NCBI GenBank assembly: GCA_002104985.1
Contig: MCGO01000041.1
Coordinates: 62,001-126,000, forward strand
Source: Rhizoclosmatium globosum
Lineage: Eukaryota; Chytridiomycota; Chytridiomycetes; Chytridiales; Chytriomycetaceae
DNA: 64,000 bases
Direction of reading: 5' to 3'
The first letter of the stretch is position 1; each line of letters opens with the position of its first letter. The notes beneath the pieces were generated by a model, which saw nothing but the letters and a program-made list of their open reading frames with translations, was not told the origin of the DNA and did not search any database. The translations under genes and the position numbers were made by a program. Positions 37,662 to 48,476 of the stretch are shown piece after piece.

Positions 37662-37991
37662 TTAGAAAGCAATATGATCATACACCGCTGAGTGACGTTC
37701 ATACAAAGACATAGTAGCTTCTCTCGTAGATAAACTCTTATCGCTCTTTCCGCCGCTCAAGAAGGCCGTAGCAAGTTTGGGTCCTTTCTCTTCGACTGCT
37801 GGAAACAACAATAGGTTGGATGAGAACGTTCGAGTAGCTTGATGCAAAGGCGTTGGCTCGTTCTTGTTATTCTGAACCACCGTGTAGCTGGATGAGATAT
37901 TTGGGACTTTGTCACCACCTCCCTTTGCCTGAAGTGGGCGGACCGGTGGAAGCGGAGATGCTCTGGCCGAAGTGTACTTGAATGTGAACAT
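37662..37991 (-). CDS. small hypothetical protein, tandem paralogue B
   Basis: About 109 residues, MFTFKYTSARASPLPPVRP to YERHSAVYDHIAF, paralogous to the gene at 37105-37431 along its whole length. Conserved features are QNNKNE, HQATRTFSSNLLLFP and STREATMSLYERHS. The shared C-terminal motif (TREATM-x-LYERH) may be the functional part. An in-frame ATG 25 residues upstream is possible, but the family start at MFTFKYTS is preferred. Function unknown. Confidence 0.6.
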   Translation of the reverse strand: MFTFKYTSARASPLPPVRPLQAKGGGDKVPNISSSYTVVQNNKNEPTPLHQATRTFSSNLLLFPAVEEKGPKLATAFLSGGKSDKSLSTREATMSLYERHSAVYDHIAF

Positions 37992-38141
37992 GGTTGCAAT
38001 CGAGGCGCGTTGGAGAACAGGTTTTTTGAGGGAGAATTCTGAAGTCCTTTCCTTAAATCGCGTCAACAGAAGTCAAAAAATCGAGGCACCATTTGTCCAA
38101 TTACGTAAGTTATATTATTTTACTACTGAGATTACAGTGAA

Positions 38142-38733
38142 TTACTGTTGTGCAGGTGGCTCTTCCGCAACCACACTTGTCCTCACAGCTTCAGCAATGG
38201 GAGCTGGAGGAGCGACGGGTGCAGTGACAGTCGAAGAGCGAACTGTATTCCCAGTTCGACCAGCTGTAGTCGCGTCTCCAACAGCAGCTGCGTCTCCTTC
38301 ACCAACAATCCCTTCCAGCGCGGCTGCAGCTTTCACAGCCTCTTCTTTCCGTGCCTTCTCTTCTTCCTCCTTAAGTTTCTTGTCTGCAGCCCGTTTGAAC
38401 ATCTTTTCAATACCTTCTTCGAGAGTGGCTCCAATTTTCTGTATTCTCCATTATCAACAACAACACAACAGAAATCAAAAACAGATAGTATACCTTCTTA
38501 TGCTCCCAATCCCGCTTCACACGAATTCTCTCAACTTCAACCATCTGATCAACGCGTCCCATTTCTTTTTTCCAAGCCATTTGTTGGTTGATTGCATGGT
38601 CGCCATGGAGCAAGTGTCGCGCAACGTGGTGGATCGGGTCTGTGACTTGCGTTGGATGTGGATGGGCGAGGAGAGATGTTAGTGCAGCTGTGAGGGAAGG
38701 TCCAACTGCGTGTTTGAGGTAGTTGGCGTCCAT
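38142..38733 (-). CDS. Dpy-30-like domain protein
   Basis: A protein of about 165 residues. The N-terminal domain MDANYLKHAVGPSLTAALTS, followed by DPIHHVARHLLHGD, resembles the Dpy-30/RIIa dimerisation fold found in COMPASS subunits and in flagellar radial-spoke and adenylate-kinase proteins. An intron separates this from a Lys/Glu-rich helix (KKLKEEEEKARKEEAVKAAA) and a low-complexity Ala/Val/Thr C-terminus. With the STPGR gene about 1.2 kb away, a flagellar role is plausible, but a chromatin role is not excluded. ATG at 38731-38733 is chosen; an ATG 8 codons upstream is also in frame. Confidence 0.55.
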
Positions 38734-38892
38734 TTTTGAGAGAGAATTGTCAGGCATTTCCGATAACTCATAGTAATAAATAACGATCAACTCATGGAAT
38801 AAATGAATCAAATGGCACGAAAATGCCACGTAGTTGTGGCTGGAAGGGTGGCTGGAAGTGGCTTGTTTTCATTTCAAACAACTTCCACAAAA

Positions 38893-40479
38893 ATGGATGT
38901 CAATGAGTTCCGTCGCCGCGGACACGAAGCCGTTGAGCGGATCGCAAAGTACTACGAAGACTTGGCAGCGCAAGGAACATCGAATGCATCCGTATCGCTT
39001 CCGGTTCTGTCGACGGTGGAGCCTGGTTACCTCCGTCAACTGATCCCGTCTGAGGCACCCGAAGAGCCCGAAAAGTGGGATGACATCCAAGCTGACATTG
39101 AGTCAAAGATTATGCCTGGTAAGTAGTCTCTCTCTCTGCTTGAATTGACAGGTTGATTGATATCATTAGTAAAGGTATCACTCATTGGCAGCATCCGTCC
39201 TTCTTCTCTTTCTTTTCAGCAAACTCGTCGTTTCCTGGAATTCTTGGTGAAATGTACTCGGCCATGTTCAATGTGATTGGTTTCAATTGGCAAACATCTC
39301 CAGCCTGTACTGAGTTGGAAACCATCGTTTGTGACTGGGTAAGACTACCATAAATATCTCTAAGAATGTTAAACGTCTATAAAGGTTGGCAAAGCGATTG
39401 GTCTGGACGAAAGCTTCTTGTCCTCGGGAAAAGGTGGCGGGATCATCCAAGGCTCAGCCTCTGAAGCTATCGTAGTTGCCATCATCGCAGCCCGTCAACG
39501 TATGCACGATGCTAAAATTGCGGAAGGTTTCTCTCCTGAAGAAGCCCATGCACTCACCGCAAAGTTTATTGCCTACGGTTCCACACAAACCCACTCCGCC
39601 ACTAAAAAAGGCTGCATGATTGCCAATGTCCAATTCCGCGCCTTAGAGGTCGATCCAACTGATTTCGGACTTCGTGGAGAAACTGTCGAATCCGCTATCA
39701 AAGAAGATCTTGCGAAAGGCTTGATTCCAATTTACGTCACAGCCACGATTGGAACAACCTCTTCAGGTGCAACTGACGATATTCCCGGAATCACAGCCGC
39801 ATGTGCCCCATACAACGTCTGGGTTAACATTGACGCTGCATGGGCTGGATCTGCGTGTATCTGCCCTGAATACCAATCCGTTCTCGCTGGAACACAGAAC
39901 GCCGATTCATTTAGCTTCAATATGCATAAATGGCTCTTGACAAACTTTGATTGCTCGCCAATGTGGGTCCGAAACAAAACCTACTTGACAAATGCTCTCT
40001 CAGTGACTCCCGTGTACCTTCGTAATGCAATGTCGGATTCAGGGATTGTGCAAGATTATAGAGACTGGCAGCTACCATTGGGAAGACGATTTAGAGCGTT
40101 GAAGGCGTGGTTTGTCATTCGGAGTTATGGACTGACAGGACTTAGGTCCCACATTCGGAAGCATATTGCGCAGTGCAGACAGTTTACGGATTTTTTGGAG
40201 AGAGATGAGAGGTTTTTGATTGTGACGGGTCCTAATTGGTCGCTTGTTACGTTCCAGGTTGTTGCACCTGTTGGTTTGGATGTTTCGACAAATGAATTGA
40301 CAAAGAAAGTCTACAATGCGATTAATAAGGAGGGTAGTATTATGGTCACACACACAGTTTTGGGAGGAAAGGACGTGATACGCTTTGTACCTGGAAGTCC
40401 ACTGACTGAGGAAGCTCATATTGTAGCTGCGTTTGACGTTGTCAAGAAAGTGACAGAGCAAATTATTGCGGGGTTATAA
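38893..40479 (+). CDS. aromatic L-amino acid decarboxylase (PLP, group II)
   Basis: Converts aromatic amino acids such as tyrosine, DOPA or tryptophan to amines. ATG at 38893 starts [20 protein letters not shown]. After two short introns comes [37 protein letters not shown] (cofactor phosphate contact), [29 protein letters not shown] with the cofactor-binding Asp, and [16 protein letters not shown] with the PLP Lys. Near the C-terminus are [18 protein letters not shown] and ITVTHTVL-like residues. About 460 residues is the usual length. Which amino acid is used cannot be decided by eye. Possible roles are secondary metabolism or amino acid breakdown. Confidence 0.9.
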
Positions 40480-40550
40480 AATGGGAATAAATAACATACT
40501 TTTCCACTTTTCAAACACAATATTCAAATTTGTAAACGAGAAACTAATAT

Positions 40551-41756
40551 CTACCAATTGAAGAAGCCTCCTTCGATAACGTTAGTGATGCGTTGGTCTC
40601 GAGGACAATAATCTACACGACCATCTTCTGTCAACAGTTTCACCGCCTTCGAATGTCTTAAAGCAAGCATGTTATGCAATACCTCTGAATTATTTGCAGT
40701 AGGATCTACACGACGGTCAGAAAGCAACAGCCTCAAAATTTGCGTTCCATCATCACTATCGCTATAATCCCACCGTAACAATGCTCGACGAATCACAGCG
40801 TTATTATTGATAGCTGGATCCACACGAGGATCTGCAAGAAGCAAACGAACAATATCCGATCTACAAAACTCGGCAGCTTCACATAAGCCTTCATTTGGGT
40901 CCACACGCGAATCGTCAAGCAATATCAAAACTATTCGAGCGTTGTTATTTCGAGCTGCTATTTTTAAAGCGCGGTTGTTGTTCAATGAGGGATCAATTCG
41001 TTTGTCTTCCAAAAACAGTTGTACAATTGTTTCGTTGCCACCTCCAACAACAAACAAAAACAAATCATCCGCATTTTTCAAGTCAACTCGCGGATCTTTG
41101 AGAAGCATTGCTACAACATCGATATTTCTTCCGCTACACGCAGCTTTAAGTGGGCGATTCGATTCAAATGATGGGTCGACTCTGGAATCAGCGAGAAAGA
41201 GTTGTACCCAATCAAGGACCGATTCTTTGCATGAGTTTATAAACAGAGAGTGGCTGTTTTCTGTTGGATTCACACGCGGGTCTGCGAGGAGGAGTTTCCC
41301 CAATTTCACATCTTTGGACATGAATGCCCAATTCAAAACGCGGCTTGAGTGTATGCTTGGATCAAATGATGGATCTTTGAGAAGGAGTGGGAGGATCTTT
41401 GTGGTGGAGTTGTAGAATGAGGTTGACGGGTTCAAGTTGAGAGTGTGTTCAGAAGTGGGGCAATCAGGTGATTCGAGGGCTCTGCGACAGATTACGAGGG
41501 TGTACGTTGTGGGAAGGTGGCTTATTTGGTGGGCATTGTTGTGCAAATAGTTCCAAATGCAGTGCGTGTCACTATCACAGCGAATGACTTCAGCCGCAAA
41601 GTGGATCTGGGCAAAAGGGATTGAGTGAAAGAGAGACGGGGCGAACAGCGATTTGCAGGTTAAGCCAACTTGAATGAGATACTCGTCAACTGGAAGATAC
41701 TTGAGAATGCATTGGCGAATCTCTGTGGGCAGTGAAAGGATGTCAGCAGTGTTCAT
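40551..41756 (-). CDS. F-box-like protein with DPRVDP ankyrin-type repeats
   Basis: Single-exon, 401 residues. The first 50 residues (LSLPTEIRQCILKYLPVDEY) look like an F-box. The rest is six or seven repeats of about 33 residues with the pattern LLLADPRVDP-x3-NN-x2-AL-x3-A-x6-IV, clear near residues 150-390. This is an ankyrin-like repeat set of the kind that is expanded in some chytrid genomes (recalled, not checked). Together they suggest a substrate adaptor for a Cullin-type ubiquitin ligase, with the repeats binding the target. Target unknown. Confidence 0.72.
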   Translation of the reverse strand: MNTADILSLPTEIRQCILKYLPVDEYLIQVGLTCKSLFAPSLFHSIPFAQIHFAAEVIRCDSDTHCIWNYLHNNAHQISHLPTTYTLVICRRALESPDCPTSEHTLNLNPSTSFYNSTTKILPLLLKDPSFDPSIHSSRVLNWAFMSKDVKLGKLLLADPRVNPTENSHSLFINSCKESVLDWVQLFLADSRVDPSFESNRPLKAACSGRNIDVVAMLLKDPRVDLKNADDLFLFVVGGGNETIVQLFLEDKRIDPSLNNNRALKIAARNNNARIVLILLDDSRVDPNEGLCEAAEFCRSDIVRLLLADPRVDPAINNNAVIRRALLRWDYSDSDDGTQILRLLLSDRRVDPTANNSEVLHNMLALRHSKAVKLLTEDGRVDYCPRDQRITNVIEGGFFNW

Positions 41757-41824
41757 TTGTGGAAGTTCTTTTTCGTTAATATGTTAAGAATATTTATTAC
41801 TATGAACGACATCATAAAACTATG

Positions 41825-42994
41825 TTACTTCAACTCCACATGATTCTTTGGAAACATACCCGTGCCCCTTGAACTAGTCCCTCGATACCAATTCTCGTCA
41901 ATATCTTCCGTGACAGTCACAAGATCACCGACCTGCAAGCTCAAATCATCTGGCTCTACTGCCTCAAACTCTGCAATCGCCACCACAATCTTCTTTTTGT
42001 TGGGAGGAGGTGGTGGAGCACCCTTCCCAACAGCACCAACTGTTCCTCCAAACGCAGACGCAAGACCAGCGACTGCGGCTTGCTTCACAGCAGGGTTCCG
42101 TGCGGCATCAGCTGCAGCCGCTTGGACACCTGGATCACGAGCTGCATTCATGGCGGCTTTTTGGAATACAGGGTTGTTTGCTAGTGACGATGCCATTGCA
42201 GCGTTTGACTGGTTCCCACTTGCATACGAAGAAGCAGCACCGTATGCGGCTTTTTGAAGAGCTGGGTCTTTGGCGGCGTTGAAGGCTGCCGATTGGACGC
42301 GTGGGTCTGAGGCTGCATTGAGTGCAGCACGTTGAAGAGCCGGATTTGTGGACTGTGTTGGCTGGTTGTTTGAAGACAAGTTCAAATTGGTGAAGGCTGA
42401 TGTGATTGAGGAAGCCGATGGTTTCCTTCCTGGAAGCGAGGGTGGGGCTTGGGTGGATGACGAGTAAGGTGGCGGAGCATTGTTGTTTCGAGGAAGTGAA
42501 TTGTACGAATTGTTTTGGGAGCGAGAAGGAAGTGGTGGCGGAACGGGGGACACAGACAAGGTCGAATTGGTCAGAGAAGGTCGGCGATCAGAAGATGAAA
42601 AGTGCGTGTCGAGGTTGAGCTATTTGTGGTTTGTTCGTGTTATTAAAGGTGGTATTAAGTATTAAGCGTGCACGGGGTAGCAAGAAGAGAAGGTGCAGGG
42701 TATCTGGTACGAGTGCTTGTTACAAATACAGATACTTGCTTGGATGTTGTGTTTTCCGAGCTCAGTCTTCAAAAGCGCAACTGTTTGTTCCGCAATCCAT
42801 CCATTCTGCGCAAGAACAGTTGTGTGGACGTTGATTGAGGAGGCAATGTGGTCTCGGTGGACCTGTTCCAAAGCACTGTTAAGCAAGGTTTCTTCCGCAT
42901 CCTAAGTCACCTTATTCGTCGCTTCGTAGTCTCGAGATACTTGCGTGATAACTCCCTTTGGTGCTTCATCGTCCTTTCGCTTGAAGAAGTTCAT
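41825..42994 (-). CDS. SH3-domain protein (Lsb1/Pin3-like layout)
   Basis: Exon 1 starts MNFFKRKDDEAPKGVITQ (ATG at 42992-42994). A 39-base intron leads to DAEETLLNSALEQVHRDHIA and a helical N-terminal domain. Another intron near 42620-42675 joins to a Pro/Ser-rich linker (PVPPPLPSRS). Next come repeats NPALQ/DPRVQ-x-AAF-N-AAKDPALQKAAY, an Ala-rich array of 11-15-residue units. The C-terminal SH3 domain reads AIAEFEAVEPDDLSLQVGDL with ENWYRGTSSRGTGMFPKNHV, the usual ALYDY-like and G-x-x-P-x-N-Y-V positions. Such proteins bind proline-rich partners, often actin regulators. The joins are my reading, with fair confidence. Confidence 0.7.
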
Positions 42995-43502
42995 GCCGCA
43001 GAACTGAGGCTGGTTTTGATTGAGAATGTTTTCAGAGTGCGACACCACCACTAACTTAGTATGTTAATCAATGCTTAATGATGATTAATTTATTCTTCTC
43101 TCTTCTACTCAACTTTGGATCACTCTTCCCTCCTTCCAAAAGTATCCTCCTTCCAAATCAACTCACTCGCAATCCCTTTCATGTTCTTGATTGACTTGCA
43201 AAGTGCCCGTGAAAACAAAGCGAAGGCATTCAAAGAAAGGCTTGAGAATCTATGTTGTTACCGAAGCAGTATTTGATCCAGGTCATGATTGTATGATGCT
43301 GCTCAACCATATTGCGAACGATATCTCCAAACCGAAGCGGAAGTCAGCGGAGACTTGCTCCGTTGATTTGTTATTTATGAAGGACTATTTTAGGCTGACC
43401 AATTCCCCCGGAACAGAAGCGGAAGTCAGCGGAGACACGTCACCAGAGATTCGAAATCCAAACCACTGAAAACACAACACTTTCGACCAAAAGCATCCCT
43501 AA
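42995..43502. other. intergenic stretch with a direct repeat
   Basis: About 500 bases between two divergent genes. It contains a 21-base direct repeat (next entry) and a + strand frame of 92 codons (43191-43469) that has no recognised family and is not supported by any splice or motif. It probably includes the promoters of both flanking genes. Confidence 0.4.
43334..43436 (+). repeat. two perfect 21-base direct repeat copies
   Basis: Copies at 43334-43354 and 43416-43436, 82 bases apart, read GAAGCGGAAGTCAGCGGAGA plus one C. They lie within the divergent promoter region. A protein-binding site or a short local duplication are both possible. Confidence 0.7.
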
Positions 43503-43946
43503 ATGACAGTTTGGCCACGTCTTCCAGCCTTTTCTCCGTCGCTCCCGGCTGTCAGGTATCGGACTGCCCGACCAACGGCAACGGCAGCTTCACTCGAAGC
43601 TTGCCAAAAGTTCTATGGCCCAGAGGGTCTCGGTTTGCCGCTTATTTCGACTTTCTCTGATGACACCTTCGACGGAGTGATTCTTGGAATGCCTGATCAC
43701 GGCCATCAGCTGGAGTTTACTTTTGACAAGCGCCACGTTGGGATGAATTGTGATGCCCCAACCAAAGATAACTTGCTGGTGTTCTACTTGGAGACGAAGG
43801 ATGCAGTTAAAGCTGTTGCAGATCGCTTGCTTGCGACAGGGTTGGGACGAATTGTTGAGGCTGAGAATGTTTGGTGGAACCAAAATGAGGGCGTCACTGT
43901 TGAGGGTCCTGAAGGATGGAGAGTTTGCTTATTTTACGACCAGTAA
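43503..43946 (+). CDS. VOC-fold protein (glyoxalase/YycE-like)
   Basis: Single exon, 147 residues. The fold segments RTARPTATAASLEACQKFYG, LGLPLISTFSDD, FDGVILGMPDHGHQLEFTF and LLVFYLETKDAVKAVADRL, then VTVEGPEGWRVCLF, match the vicinal oxygen chelate/glyoxalase superfamily, near bacterial YycE-like proteins. The His-Glu metal-ligand candidates are in GHQLEFTF. Substrate unknown. No signal peptide. Confidence 0.75.
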   Translation: MTVWPRLPAFSPSLPAVRYRTARPTATAASLEACQKFYGPEGLGLPLISTFSDDTFDGVILGMPDHGHQLEFTFDKRHVGMNCDAPTKDNLLVFYLETKDAVKAVADRLLATGLGRIVEAENVWWNQNEGVTVEGPEGWRVCLFYDQ

Positions 43947-44505
43947 TGAAAGGGATACGTCACTTGCAATAAAAAGCGATGAATGTTAGACCAAACCAAT
44001 GGTAACATTTCGTCAAATCGATATGAAATCTTATCAGTCCATAAGAATTTAATGTGTCTTACACTTGCTTGTCGCCAACGAGGGAAAGTTGAGAAGGGTT
44101 GCGAGACAGATGCAAGAAACCATTGTCTAGCAAAGGAAGAATGGCATGGAACTCTCACACATACCTGTTCTTCTTGTTTCAAGTCGCCTTTTTGACGCCA
44201 CCTTCGGCTTGGTTCAAGGCAAGAAAAATTTCTCTTGGCTGCCAAATGGGTTTGGCTTGTGGCACACAGTCGCTATATTCAGCTTTCTGAGCAACAATTG
44301 CAGTTGTGGTATGCCTAACGAGCCAGGGATGCTTCTTGCTATATTGGTGCGAGTACATTCGTCAAATTAGCCACACAAACAAGATGTAAAGATACATCAC
44401 ATGACATTAAAGAGAACACGTGATGCAAGCCACCTCGCCACTTTTTTAACCCACGGCCTTTAAATTCGGCTGGTACTTTGAGCGCTTAATTTCCATTCTA
44501 AAAAC
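43947..44505. other. intergenic stretch
   Basis: About 560 bases. Only short open frames of up to about 100 codons are present, without known motifs. The 3' part should be the promoter of the secreted EXO-LRR gene. Confidence 0.4.
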
Positions 44506-46600
44506 ATGATCTTCAACTCCCTAGTCCTCACAACATCCCTCCTCGCAGGAACAGTCCTTGCCACCGATCCACCAAGAGAAGAGTCTCAAAATGGGTACTT
44601 TGGGCTCAATCCTGTGGCTCCCAACATGCAACACGTTCTCAACACACGGTCAATGTGGGAAGACATGAACCTCTACTTGATCTGGTACGGCCAGTGGGCT
44701 GCTGCTGACAAGGCTATCATCACTGACTTCTTGGGTGGTCTTGGAAACTCTGACTTTTGGGGTATCGAGCAGAAATACTTCCAGCTCTACGACCAATCGT
44801 CAACAAACCCACATGCTACTCCTGTTGGCGTCAAGAAGTACGTTACCAAGAACGTCAAGATTGGAGGACAAGTTGACGATGCTTGGTCTCAAGGAAAGGT
44901 GCTTGGAACATCCAACGGAAACTCGGGACCTATTCCCAAGATTGTTGGGAACCACGTGAAGGACAAGTCTCTGCCAAACGATCCAAACGGCTTCTACATT
45001 GTTCTTGGTGATAGCCAGACTGTTGAGGGTAACTCTTGCTCGCAATACTGTGGTAAGCCCATCATTCGTTTTTGAATTTTAACCCTAACCATGCCATCTT
45101 CGCAGGATACCACACTTCCACTTATGGATCCAACCCAGACTTGGTTTACACTTATGTTGGTAACCCAGCTGCCTGTGGACCAAACGGAGTCATTGGATGC
45201 GGAGGAAACTTGATCACACCAAACGGAAATGCTGGAGTCGATGCCATGCTCTCCCCACTTGCTCACGAATTGGCCGAAGGTGGTTCCAACCCGGACACTG
45301 CTGTATCTGGTTGGAACAACCCAGATGGCTACGAAAACGGAGACAACTGCGCCTACAGTAAGTTAATCGACTTCAATTGGGATATAATTAACCGAATTCT
45401 CCAATAAATAGTTTATGGAGCCAAGAGACAACTCGATCCTGCGGTTTCTACTACAACCAAGAATGGAACGGCCGTAAATACCACATTCAACAACTCTGGG
45501 ACCCAGAAACCCACTCTGTGGACCAACTATCGCCGCAACGTCCCAGCCGAATGCCAAACTTTGCCAACCTTTCCCAAGCTCAACCTCGGAACGACTGTTG
45601 CAACTCTGGTTACGTTGACTGCGCTAACGGACACATTGACGCGATTGATGTTCGATCCAACTCGATTTCTGGAAACATTAACACTCTTGTGACTCAAATT
45701 GCGGCTTCGTTCCCAAAACTTACGTCCTTGAAGCTTGGTTCTTTCGGAAGCACTAGTTCAACTCCTGATAACACGCCAAACACGTTCACTGGAACTTTCC
45801 CAACTGAGTTGTGTCAAATCACCGGGCTTGTGAACTTGAACTTGAAGAACGTGGGTCTTTCGGGAACTATTCCAGACTGTTTCTCTGGATTGACCAACTT
45901 GCAGTTCCTTTCTATTGGAGGAAACAAGTTGACTGGTCCTATTACTGAGGCTGTGTTTGCAAACGCGTCCAATTTGAAGATGGTCAGCTTGGCGTCGACT
46001 GCTTCAGGAACTATGGGTTTGACTGGCCCAATTCCACAGTCTTTGGCTTCCAAGGCATCGCTCACCTCTTTGGTGCTCAAGGATGTCAAGGGCCTTACCG
46101 GGGCTGTGCCAAGTGGATTTGCTGGATTCGGTGGAAAGAGTGCTGGAGCCACTGACGCGAGTGGACCTGTTTCTCTTTGTGACTGGACTGGTACTGGTCT
46201 GTGTCTCCCAACTGGATACTCTGGTCCACTTTGTGGGTTGACGATTTCCTCGACTTGCAATGCTGCCACTACCACTGCCGTTGCTCCAAAGACCACCACA
46301 ACTACAACCACTACCACTACAGCTGCTGCCGGCACAACCGTTTCAAAGACTAAGACCACTGTAACAACCACTACTACCACTACCACTGCTGCAAAAACTA
46401 CCACTGCTGCATCTACCTGTGCTCACGACAAGTGTGTATCTGGAGTCAAGCTAACAAGTGGATGTGATGCTTGCGTGACTCAAATTATTGCCAAAGACTC
46501 GTACTGTGGTAGCACTTCATGGGACAGCGTTTGTGTTGGTGAAGTCAAGAGTGTGTGTGGAATTACTTGTGGAGCTATGCCCCGCGTTGAACCTCTGTAG
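44506..46600 (+). CDS. secreted EXORDIUM (PHI-1)-LRR fusion with Thr-rich linker and Cys-rich tail
   Basis: MIFNSLVLTTSLLAGTVLA is a signal peptide. The first domain has MNLYLIWYGQWAAADKAIIT, GYHTSTYG, and SPLAHELAEGGSNPDTAVSG, the EXORDIUM/phosphate-induced-protein pattern; two introns lie at about 45052-45105 and 45360-45420. After WNGRKYHIQQLWDPETHS the frame leads to a plant-type LRR region (LTSLKLGSF; LVNLNLKNVGLSGTIPDC; LQFLSIGGNKLTGPI), a Thr-rich linker of about 60 residues, and a final module with CAHDKCVSGVKLTSGCDACV and DSVCVGEVKSVCG, a small Cys-rich domain recalled from secreted proteins. To keep one frame I used an acceptor a few bases downstream of the first AG. EXO proteins are cell-wall-associated in plants; here it is probably extracellular. 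Confidence 0.75.
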
Positions 46601-46821
46601 AAGGTCTTCTGAGTCTGTGGTCCGAATTTCTATGCGTTAAAAAGTACTCCACAACCTTTATCTTTATCAATACAATAAATACTCTGTTCTAAAAAAATGT
46701 GAACATCTCTTTAATATGGCTTGCAATGATGAACGCGTTTGCAATTTTGCAGTTGGTGAAACTATCCATTCATATTTAAATTGTATGTTGTCGAAAGTAA
46801 GTACATTTATTTTTCATGTTT
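46601..46821. terminator. shared 3' region of convergent genes
   Basis: About 220 AT-rich bases. AATAAA at about 46674-46679 follows the EXO-LRR gene by about 75 bases, and a second convergent gene ends at 46822. No gene is seen between. Confidence 0.4.
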
Positions 46822-48327
46822 TCAATATAAGAAGGCAACCTTAAGCTCTTCATCCTCTTCATCAATCACAACTCCAACGACTTTCGCGTCATCCCTCCAC
46901 ACAACAAGACGGTGTTGATAGTTCAAAAAGTTTAGCCAAATACTAAACAGCATGCCAGACCCAACGACACCAGCCCACAACCAAACCGGCGCCAAGATTC
47001 CATACAAATCTTGAATCCTCAAATCCGTCCCAACACGTAATTTCTTTGTTGAAGACATCTCCAACAGTGAGAAGCCTTCTACATCTTTCAATACAAAATA
47101 CAGGCATGGTACCAGAACTCCTGAAAACCGAATCCACATACGTCGACACCACCCGACATCTCTACCACCATCCATCCTTCCATCGTATTCATCAGGAGCG
47201 GGGTCGTCGAGGTTCAAGACTTGTTCATTTGTCGTGCTAATGCGGGTATCCGTTTCCCAGTTGTAGAAACCGATGGCGGAACGGAATGAAAGGTTGAACA
47301 GGTACCAAATAAAGATTGGGCCTGGTTTAGTTTTAAATTAGTTTTGGTGGTGAGGCACAATAAAGATGCTTGGCGTACCAGAATACAGGCCGCCGTATAT
47401 CCAACGACCCCAGAATGAAGTGAATCCTTTGACGTTAGGGGATAGACCTGGTACAGTGATGGTTGTGGATTCGGTTTTTCCGAAGGTGAGGAACGACGTG
47501 AACCAGTTGATCCATGAAAATATCCAAGGCATTAGGCCATAGATATTCCAAATACTGTTCTGGACTGGTTCGGCAACATCAATGAATGAAAAGGGGTCGT
47601 AGGAGACGCGCGAGGATGGAATCAAGACAAGTGGGAGCCAAACAGATGCGTTTATGAGGGGCAAAATGTACGAGTATGCCAGGCGGTCAACATTGCGAAG
47701 GGTAGGGATATATGGTGGTGGAGCGTACATTATCGAAAGACGGAGGAGGAGGGTTGAAATGTAAAAGTATAGTTGGAGGGAGAGGCAGAGTGAGTAGAAT
47801 GTGAGTGGACGTGTTGCACATGAAAATAAGGCTGAGGGGGAGAAAGAGGAAGGAAAGAGGATGTTGAAGGAGGAGAGCCACGTGAAAGACGATGAATGGG
47901 AGGGGTGAATCAGGGATTGTGGATCCAGGCACCAGGCCGTGCGAGATAGTGATACGTAGATACAGTACAAGTGAATAATAGTTCCCGAGTACGAATACGA
48001 AGTAGGTTGGTGAGATGCAGTTGCGGCAACAAATCGAGCTTGTTTCTCTTCCTTAACTTGCTCCGATTCGTCTTGTTCTTCTTCTTCTTTCTTTGTTGAT
48101 GCATCTTTAGCGACTTTAAAAGCAGAGAAAGAGGCTGTTTTAACTGATTAGAACGGCACTATACTCTCACACAAGCTATCCCTAGCAGTGAAGCAGTCCC
48201 AGTAGCAGGTACATAGGCAGCAGATAAAGCACGCATATATACCGTATAGTTTCACAAGTCCCTTTGTCCACCACCGCCCTTCCTCGTAAAGAGAACTCGA
48301 AGCCAGAGCCTCCAAAAGCGTCTCCAT
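46822..48327 (-). CDS. uncharacterised multi-pass membrane protein
   Basis: Start METLLEALASSSLYEEG (ATG 48325-48327). The first intron (about 48135-48240) ends in a Lys/Glu-rich helix (KKEEEQDESEQVKEEKQ). Then come about six to eight hydrophobic segments, with aromatic and Ser-rich loops, such as YILPLINASVWLPLVLIPS and LMPWIFSWINWFTSFLTFG. Another intron near 47320-47390 precedes a C-terminal half with ILAPVWLWAGVVGSGMLFSI and an acidic tail ending EELKVAFLY. No family motif is recognised. It is divergent from the SET gene, with about 150 bases between starts. Confidence 0.6.
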
Positions 48328-48476
48328 TTCTTTCTTCTTTTTCTCTTTCTCTTAAAAACCAAACAAATGAATGAATTCGAGCGCAAGGCCCAATCTGTTA
48401 CTCAGCGAGCCCTTCCTGATCGCGGATCTGTTCTCATGTTTACAAAAGCGCTTTCATCCGTGACTGGCCAGTCGCT

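Noticed and set aside
43191..43469. 92-codon frame before the VOC gene
   Set aside because: Contains the DNA direct repeat, no recognised family and no support from introns or composition. Could be real but is not supportable.
44146..44370. Short + strand frame in the 43.9-44.5 kb gap
   Set aside because: Overlaps other random frames of similar length; no motif.
45814..46404. Long minus-strand open frame rich in Val opposite the Thr-rich linker
   Set aside because: It is the reverse complement of ACC/ACT codon repeats in the EXO-LRR gene and has no motif of its own.
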